Origin: Litoditis marina
Lineage: Eukaryota > Nematoda > Chromadorea > Rhabditida > Rhabditidae
Assembly: GCA_964036275.1 (NCBI GenBank)
Contig: OZ038434.1
Location: forward strand, 39,951,279 to 40,015,278
Length of the DNA: 64,000 nt
Direction of reading: 5' to 3'
Position numbers and translations under genes: made by a program. Each line of letters starts with the position of its first letter. Positions within the stretch are counted from its first letter, which is position 1. Below the pieces are notes generated by a model. It was given only the letters and a program-made list of their open reading frames with translations. It was not told the origin of the DNA and searched no databases. Shown here in pieces: positions 59,801 to 64,000 of the stretch.

Positions 59801-62800
59801 CACTTTCCGAAAAATGTCTATAACTTTGATTAAAACAATTTTTTCTTAAATTGTTTTTGCTCCACGAGTGTTTGAGTAGGTATCACATGTCCTCCACAAT
59901 TCTCAACAAAATCGGTTGATGGTTTGATTTTGTAGTTGAACCGTACACGAGGTAGTATGATGGAATATTTATTGCGTTAGCAAAGCAAATCGCATCTTCA
60001 AATGGTTACGTAGAACAAATGTTCTCCCATCAGCAACACCGCATAGGATTCGCACCAGATAAAGTAGTTTTCTGTATTCCATTTGTCTCTGATGAAGTGA
60101 GCAGATCCATCCGGGACTGTCTGAAGAGAGCAAATCTGGACAACCAGGTAACCCTGGTCGAATCACCCCCTGACAACTTGCGAAAACGGCTGGTGCGGAA
60201 TAGAATGTACGATAGGATTTGCTCTACTGCAGCGTGTCTAATTTGTCCAAATGGAAAACCCGGGGATTGTATGCTAGAAGGGTGCGTATATTGCATAGAA
60301 TGTGCGCAGTGTGGGGAAATTTACATTGGGGAGACGGGTCGCAAACTTTACATTCGGCTAAAAGAGCACATAGCGGGGCGCAACAAAAGCTCACAAGCAA
60401 CGGCATTGGGAACGCATAGAGTACAGTCACACAATGGGTCCAACTTTGACATAGTAGTTACGGTTCTGGAAGTTGAGAGCGATGTTTCGGCGCGCAAACT
60501 GCTAGAAGCCTGTTGGATTCGTGCCAAATCTCCTAACATGAATAGGAAAGACGAGTGCATTTCCATTACCACGCACCTCGTACCTTTCCTGAGCAAGTGC
60601 AATTTTTGAGTGTGACTACTCATTTGTACTCGGACATTTACACAACTCGGTTGGCTCTACTTTCATCAGCCACCTCGTGTGGAAAAAGGTGTGTTAATGT
60701 ATTTGTTTAGCTGAGTTTGTAGTGCTCATTATTCGTGCTATTTGGAATACATTTGAGTCACGTTGTCCTGCGCGACTGTATCGAGTTTATTGTACTTTGT
60801 GAACTGATGCCTTTTTCAGGCTCTGAAAACGGCGAATTTGCCGAAACGTCGCCACAATAAATAAATATTCCATCATACTACCTCGTGTACGGTTCAACTA
60901 CAAAATCAAACCATATACACAACAATGCCGAGGTTCAAAGAAAGCAGGACTTGGAGAAAATCGGTTGAGTAGAAACCCTTAAACTGGGTTTACTTTTCTT
61001 GTCACAACCCACCCACACACCCACACACCCACCCACACACCCACACACCCACCCACACACCCACACACCCACCCACCCACCCACCCACCCACCCACCCAC
61101 CCACACACGACGGAAGTTGGCGCTCTTGATGAAGCGCATGAGGTCATAACTTGGCTCAAACTCAACCGATTTCGCTTGAATTTGAAACATGGTTAGGGAA
61201 TTAGCTATAGAAAACAAGTACATCAATAAAAACTTTGTTTTGCAAATTTCAGCCTTTTTGAGGAGAAACTAAAAAAACGGAAGCGCGCATTAGCCGGACC
61301 AAAGACAAATCTCGCACAGCGCTTCGCGCTGCGCGCGATAGGAAACAAGTTTTGAGCATTGTCCCAAAGGCATATAAATGAACTTTTTTTGCAGCGATGC
61401 AAGTCATAAACGCCAACGAAACACTGCTAGTTTTAACTTTGTGCTGTCTTCATGTTACAAAAAATAAAGAACAGTAATTCCGATAAAGGCAGTTGTGGTT
61501 TTGGCCTATGGCTGCTATATCGACTTCAACCTTTCGAGATTTGAGTTTTCGCGTTATCGAGTTGGACATTAACCACCCTATTGTTGCACCATTCACAGTG
61601 TAGTAGATGATGGGGAATGACCTAATATTCGTGGCAGTTTGATCTCGATAAACACCACAGTTCACTAATTTCGAACGAAAAGCAATGGGATCAACATACA
61701 AACGAATCGTTATAGGGCAACTTACACCGTATTGATTCACTAAACGAATTGGGAACCCTGTATGCACTTTCAGCTCCCGATGCCCGTTGTGAGAATGGAC
61801 AAGTTGGAAAGGATGGAAAATGTTTCTGGCTGACCCAAAAAGGTATAGTAGAAGTAAAGTGAATAGTCACGTGAAGCTATACAGCATTCTGATGAGGTAT
61901 CGTCACCTTGTCATTGCACGTCCCTGAGTTCTGCTGCATTCAAGATGTTTCACGTCACTGTGAAACTGACTAACAGTATAGTTGAATTGGAACTATTCTA
62001 ACTAACCAACCATTGATTGCTCGGTTTATACAGCATGAGAAGTGTTAAATGAGGAAGAAGAAAAATGAGAACAGAGAAAGAAACACTTCATTCCTGGCCC
62101 TGAACATATCTACTTCAACATTTCTGTGTTCTGGTCGGTGGTCACTTTGCATATTTTTCCATCTTTCCCTTCGTTCAGAGTCATCCTGGTCTGAAGTTGC
62201 GGATGCTTGTGAGAATGAAGATGGAAGTCTATTTGTACCACACAACCAACGAGATATGCAAAACGCATTAGGTAGACAAATCTATTGGTTTTCGTTTGAA
62301 AAACAACATTGATTTAGTAGATCGAGTATGAAAAGTCACTAACCGTATAGATTGCATGCTATCGGTCATATTAACACATTACATATTTATTCATTCATGT
62401 CGCTTCGTTACGAGGCGTTGATCATCATACATGTCACAGATATTTGTAGTAGTAATCTTGTTCATGATCTTTGTTTATGATCGGTAATCAATCATAAACA
62501 GGAAAAATCAAACCAGTCGTTATCGGGTATTGGAAAAATCGAGTTCCAATTTCGACTCTACAAAAAAGATTGCAAGCCCACAGTTCAGCTCTCCGGGAGT
62601 GGTTTGCAGTTTAAAAGGACACGCTTTTTTCAGAGAGCTCGGCGAATAGTCTGTGACTGTTTTGTTTGTAAGCTAATTCACTACTATTTCTTAGTGTGAC
62701 CTATTTTGTGTCAAGGTAATCTGACCAGGTTCACTACTTCTCTTATTTGAATTAATTCAGCTTTTTGTAAGTTTCATAGCGTCTGACACACGCAACCCCT

Positions 62801-63834
62801 AATGATTCGTATTCGTTTTTCAAGATTTTTACAGTTCCCAAGTTCTCATGATACGTATTTCGAACTCATGCTATTCTCGTAACTTCGAAAATGCACTTTG
62901 TAATGTTTCATTGAGTAATTCCCTTAGACTACCTGGTCTCTCATCCACCCAGCTCATCCTCTGTCTGGCTCGGGCTCCTTTTGACTGACACCTGGAAAAC
63001 AATTGACGGCACACACCTGGATTATGTCAGATGGAAGCCCGTAGTCAGCGGTAAAGGCCTCATTTTATATTTTGTATAACCTTTAATTCAAAATATTAGA
63101 TTTCTTGAAATCTTTCCGATCATGAAGGAATTCAATGCACTCTTATGTGACATAGTTGACCATAAGCCACTGTGGCTCTCCTTATCTGTCTTTGTAGGAT
63201 GTTACCAACTCTTCTTTGTAGTTCGATCTCGATGTTCGCCAAAATGGACAAATTTTCATCGAGATACTAGGAGATCAAAGTACAATCCCACCGGAACAAG
63301 ACATGTACCGTATAGAGTTGCCATTATGAGAACTAACTTTATGAGCAGACAGAGGGATTAAACCTGAGTTTTGAGAACGGGTGCTACAACATTAAAGCAC
63401 CTTCATCCCACCCTGCGTCTCTTGCTGGGCACCAAATTGTGCGAGAGTGACATCTCGACGGAATATTAGAGTAGAGAAAAGTCGTGTCGTTTGATAAAAC
63501 GTTTGATGAACAGCCTGGATGGTAAGACTGGGTTGTACTTAAAGACTATCTCTGACACGACAGCGCAAACAAAAAACCAAACTTCGAACCTTTTCTGAAA
63601 CCTAGTAACGTTTAATAACATTTAGAGACAAACCTATACCACTTCATACCCCTGTTTATCACCCCTCAGACAGGTATAGTATGCACATAACAGTGTATTT
63701 TTTGTTTTCCAAAACATTTTTGTTGCAGCTCACTCGAAATCAACAGTGCTGGCCTCTCTTTTCCATTTCAACCCCGTTTCCGAGAAGGGTGGCTCGTTCG
63801 CTGGATACATGCAGCCAGAACAGCACACAAACCG
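53816..63834 (+). CDS. Second C-type lectin-like gene, partial (continues past the right edge)
   Basis: Confident exons: 61774-61842, 62179-62271, 62928-63050, 63729-63834. They read through one frame: DARCENGQVGKDGKCFWLTQK, SWSEVADACENEDGSLFVPH, VWLGLLLTDTWKTIDG...VRWKP, then a segment ending EQHTNR in phase 2. This is the first two-thirds of a CTL domain; the C-terminal calcium-site region lies outside the window. Candidate upstream exons: 54477-54504 (SGSSPLCVL, joins in phase) and 53816-53929 (38 codons, MTCYVQSSDCYTV...), both supported only by splice sites and phase; neither looks like a clear signal peptide. If right, a 7.3-kb intron holds all the repeats from 54505 to 61773. Neighbour of a paralogous lectin gene on the same strand. 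Confidence 0.7.
54579..55196. repeat. Long inverted repeat (about 200-bp arms)
   Basis: The left arm 54579-54777 (ATTCATGAAAAGTGGGGGCA ... GAATCTACAAGTCACAG) pairs with the right arm 54909-55196. The right arm contains an extra duplicated piece of about 100 bp (TTCTAGTTTACAGGTTTGA at 54923 and 55021). The spacer is about 130 bp. Transcribed, it would make a long RNA hairpin. No coding capacity. Confidence 0.88.
55312..55548 (-). repeat. 3' LTR of the BEL/Pao element
   Basis: 237 bp. On the plus strand it starts TGTAGCAATCACTACCTCTT and ends GGAAGCTTGCGACA. Direct copy of 58694-58930. Confidence 0.96.
55615..58449 (-). CDS. BEL/Pao gag-protease polyprotein with an env-like C-terminus
   Basis: 944 residues from the ATG at 58449; the open frame extends upstream to about the LTR but without another ATG that I would prefer. 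Residues 71-165 resemble the DUF1759 gag region (LPKFRGNYEEFQEFW). Three cysteine clusters at about 269-330 (CLFCGLSDHRFEDC, CWKCLNKNHSSFNC, CATCGQNHHEALC) are zinc-knuckle-like. Residues 440-590 are a DUF1758 retroviral-type aspartic protease (FFDTGAQTSLI, later ILGHCIHGSG). From about 640 the RT should begin but does not; a low-complexity, charged segment follows, then two hydrophobic segments near 816-837 and 918-939 separated by a cysteine-bearing domain, like the end of an envelope or membrane protein. The intact frame suggests recent activity. Confidence 0.85.
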   Translation of the reverse strand: MAQTDAKSREQTRASTPSESNASFDKTIIQMKNDIAQVLAGENSNTDEPHHVQTPPQNTIHKQLTGRSVKPPQLTLPKFRGNYEEFQEFWSIYDTLVHKSTELNEIEKMVLLKDSLIEKAAMVIKGIEVVPQNYDWMVRVLRKKYTNKTLNRATIVQKLVEMQTSGSKPEDCSETLDEVRALVNQMVSAGHDILSSTDPMWIEKIYRKFPYTVQKPVLTQNRNRHAITVDQLLDEIDEEISAQVYLEKRLQSTPQQHELPCNETENSKCLFCGLSDHRFEDCRNVSFPGERRDIVREKKLCWKCLNKNHSSFNCSAADCATCGQNHHEALCMANIQRRREDPFISMGQQQPISRRFSVNNSTQDSIQQHQPQYTQRNGLSNSLSFSPSLIHPHTEFSHGIQNKQIDSSQTVNHTHVNHRRANMQSVLMTAEGSVYNHSTGEFQRMLFFFDTGAQTSLIEEQTSQIMEMPVSQTEELVMSGIGGVTEKFVSKTVQMTLRTAYGQERKIAIQTKPIITSGFPSVLLTKEDTKFMYNNNIFPSNQNMHGETLIPQVLVGIDLYNIFVPDSRTIPLPSGLRVGKTILGHCIHGSGVVDEDMRERHSQASMHVFGLMNTIVQNEAKMIRSTTRLEKIDVVEDEHDSISEQVDKFIHHAQYSLEVEVGTDQITARLPIIKNEKETREVPRLRKNSRKTPERKYTNDLSNYEISEMVVVVTTPPADSLENTRDRESTTVCSHDDKSERCFQSQLSPCHSENRPVEVSLDLQQTEPPRKHDQNPEQQTPETNACSTVRKVELRLTNGTTTNVQRQSHNTFHKFSALALLILWILVITTAACISNASAPCTTETYEVPQKVNNFLMCYDQRNVNCYTNRTTFNYKVYLAPPDVFPRYRCPPQPPPPMPLFPSSSAPSRPTTLESRTFVLLVFNVSLLCFLLCQYASFILRPLQ
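58694..58930 (-). repeat. 5' LTR of the BEL/Pao element
   Basis: 237 bp, same as 55312-55548 except two substitutions (ATCACCATC for ATCACAATC; GACTCGTTG for GACTCCTTG). The near identity indicates a recent insertion. Confidence 0.96.
58931..59690 (+). repeat. 130-bp tandem array with repeated TGACGTCA palindromes
   Basis: About 5.5 units. Well-kept units start ATGTGACGTCAACTTTGCAC at 59191, 59321, 59451 and 59581, exactly 130 bases apart; earlier units are diverged. Each unit has two TGACGTCA-type sites and a shared TTAATTGACCCTTTCTAAGA segment. The BEL/Pao element abuts its left edge. Confidence 0.93.
59919..60914 (+). mobile_element. Penelope-like element fragment bounded by perfect 55-bp inverted repeats
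   Basis: Inverted repeats at 59919-59973 and 60860-60914 match base for base (ATGGTTTGATTTTGTAGTTG ... and its complement). Between them is the GIY-YIG endonuclease end of a Penelope-like retroelement (60019-60609) and, at 60803-60852, CTGATGCC...GGCGAATTTGCCGAAACGTC, which recalls the hammerhead-like motif in terminal repeats of this class. The reverse transcriptase is absent (5'-truncated). Confidence 0.85.
60019..60609 (+). CDS. GIY-YIG endonuclease domain of a Penelope-like retroelement (5'-truncated)
   Basis: 196 residues to the stop at 60607-60609. After a linker with VRNRMYDRICSTAACLICPN, the cysteine-bearing GIY-YIG core reads YCIECAQCGEIYIGETGRKL, then YIRLKEHIAGRNKSS and a later LLEACWIRAKSPNMNRKDE. 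The conserved Tyr, Arg and Glu positions of the nuclease are present. In autonomous elements this domain follows a reverse transcriptase, which is missing here. The start codon given is simply the first ATG of the frame and is probably not a native start. The frame is intact, so decay is limited. Confidence 0.85.
   Translation: MFSHQQHRIGFAPDKVVFCIPFVSDEVSRSIRDCLKRANLDNQVTLVESPPDNLRKRLVRNRMYDRICSTAACLICPNGKPGDCMLEGCVYCIECAQCGEIYIGETGRKLYIRLKEHIAGRNKSSQATALGTHRVQSHNGSNFDIVVTVLEVESDVSARKLLEACWIRAKSPNMNRKDECISITTHLVPFLSKCNF
61008..61107 (+). repeat. (CCCACACA)n / (CCCA)n minisatellite
   Basis: Units of about 20 bp (CCCACCCACACACCCACACA) repeated three times, then eight or nine CCCA. Its reverse-strand GWVGG frame is an artefact. 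Confidence 0.95.
61628..61736. repeat. Family-A MITE
   Basis: GTGGCAGTTTGATCTCGATA and GGGATCAACATACAAACG inner pair; right end TTATAGGGCAACTTACACCG then TATTGA. It ends 38 bases before the second lectin's exon at 61774. Confidence 0.8.
61844..61980. repeat. Family-B MITE at a splice donor
   Basis: Starts TATAGTAGAAGTAAAGTG and ends TGACTAACAGTATA. Its first base is one base after the G of the 5' splice site of the lectin exon ending at 61842, so the donor reads AAAAAG|GTATAGTAG and most of it comes from the element end. Confidence 0.8.
62384..62450. repeat. Dispersed repeat with hairpin, copy 2
   Basis: GTCGCTTCGTTACGAGGCGT and TGATCATCATACATGTCACA, as at 39470-39535. In the second lectin gene's intron. 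Confidence 0.75.
63190..63318. repeat. Family-A MITE
   Basis: CTTTGTAGTTCGATCTCGAT and GGAGATCAAAGTACAATCCC inner pair; right end GGAACAAGACATGTACCGTA then TAG. In the intron before the lectin exon at 63729. Confidence 0.75.
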
Positions 63835-63885
63835 GTAAATATAGTCTTTTCAGTTCTCAATCAGACTCTTATAGTATGAATACAA
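63835..63885 (+). repeat. Diverged family-G element start at a lectin splice donor
   Basis: ACCG|GTAAATATAGTCTTTTC, then CAATCAGACTCTTATAGTAT and GAATACAAG. The element's ATATAGTC begins four bases inside the donor. Confidence 0.65.
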
Positions 63886-64000
63886 GACTAATTCGTTAGA
63901 ATCACCTGAACTTTTCTGGAAAAATCAGGGGTTTCGTGTTCATTCCTGACCTTGTTATCGACACACACCTTACTTTAACCAGACAGAGAAATAATTAGAG

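Noticed and set aside
61008..61107. Possible interstitial telomere
   Set aside because: The unit is CCCACACA/CCCA, not TTAGGG or a known variant.
60935..61226. GWVGG-type repeat proteins
   Set aside because: They arise from the CCCACACA minisatellite in several frames.

Overview
The window is animal (metazoan) nuclear DNA: AT-rich, with every recognisable gene split into many short exons by GT-AG introns, and the introns packed with small inverted-repeat elements and retroelement debris. I cannot name the species. The mix (class 3 aldehyde dehydrogenase, AKR1-type reductases, small secreted C-type lectins, BEL/Pao, Penelope-like and CR1-like retroelements, tRNA-derived SINEs) suits an invertebrate. 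All exon models below were built by eye from open frames, splice consensus and reading-phase continuity.

Layout. 1-1466: no gene recognised. 1467-21404 (+): an SLC18B1-type major facilitator gene of 24 exons, with a second in-frame first exon at 13258 that would give a much shorter N-terminus. 21405-26213: intergenic, with C-rich inverted-repeat blocks and a dead CR1-like reverse transcriptase fragment. 26214-32798 and 34655-41062 (+): two tandem aldo-keto reductases with the same 11-exon structure, 325 and 327 residues, catalytic tetrad intact in both. 42794-49128 (+): a class 3 aldehyde dehydrogenase, 12 exons, 438 residues. 49847-52796 (+): a secreted C-type lectin with one exon junction that does not keep frame. 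53816-63834 (+): a second, partial C-type lectin gene that runs off the right edge. Its large intron holds a 620-bp inverted repeat, a complete young BEL/Pao LTR element, a 130-bp tandem array and a Penelope-like GIY-YIG fragment bounded by perfect 55-bp inverted repeats.

Function. The AKR pair and the ALDH lie next to each other on one strand and could reduce or oxidise reactive carbonyls. SLC18B1 relatives move polyamines and amines into vesicles. The lectins are secreted sugar-binding-type proteins. No operon is implied.

The most interesting signal is in the introns. Several short families have ends reading TATAC or TATAG, and copies of one of them start at the 5' splice sites of introns in unrelated genes, so the element end seems to supply the splice donor (introner-like behaviour). 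Several introns also hold truncated echoes of the neighbouring exon edge together with its splice site.
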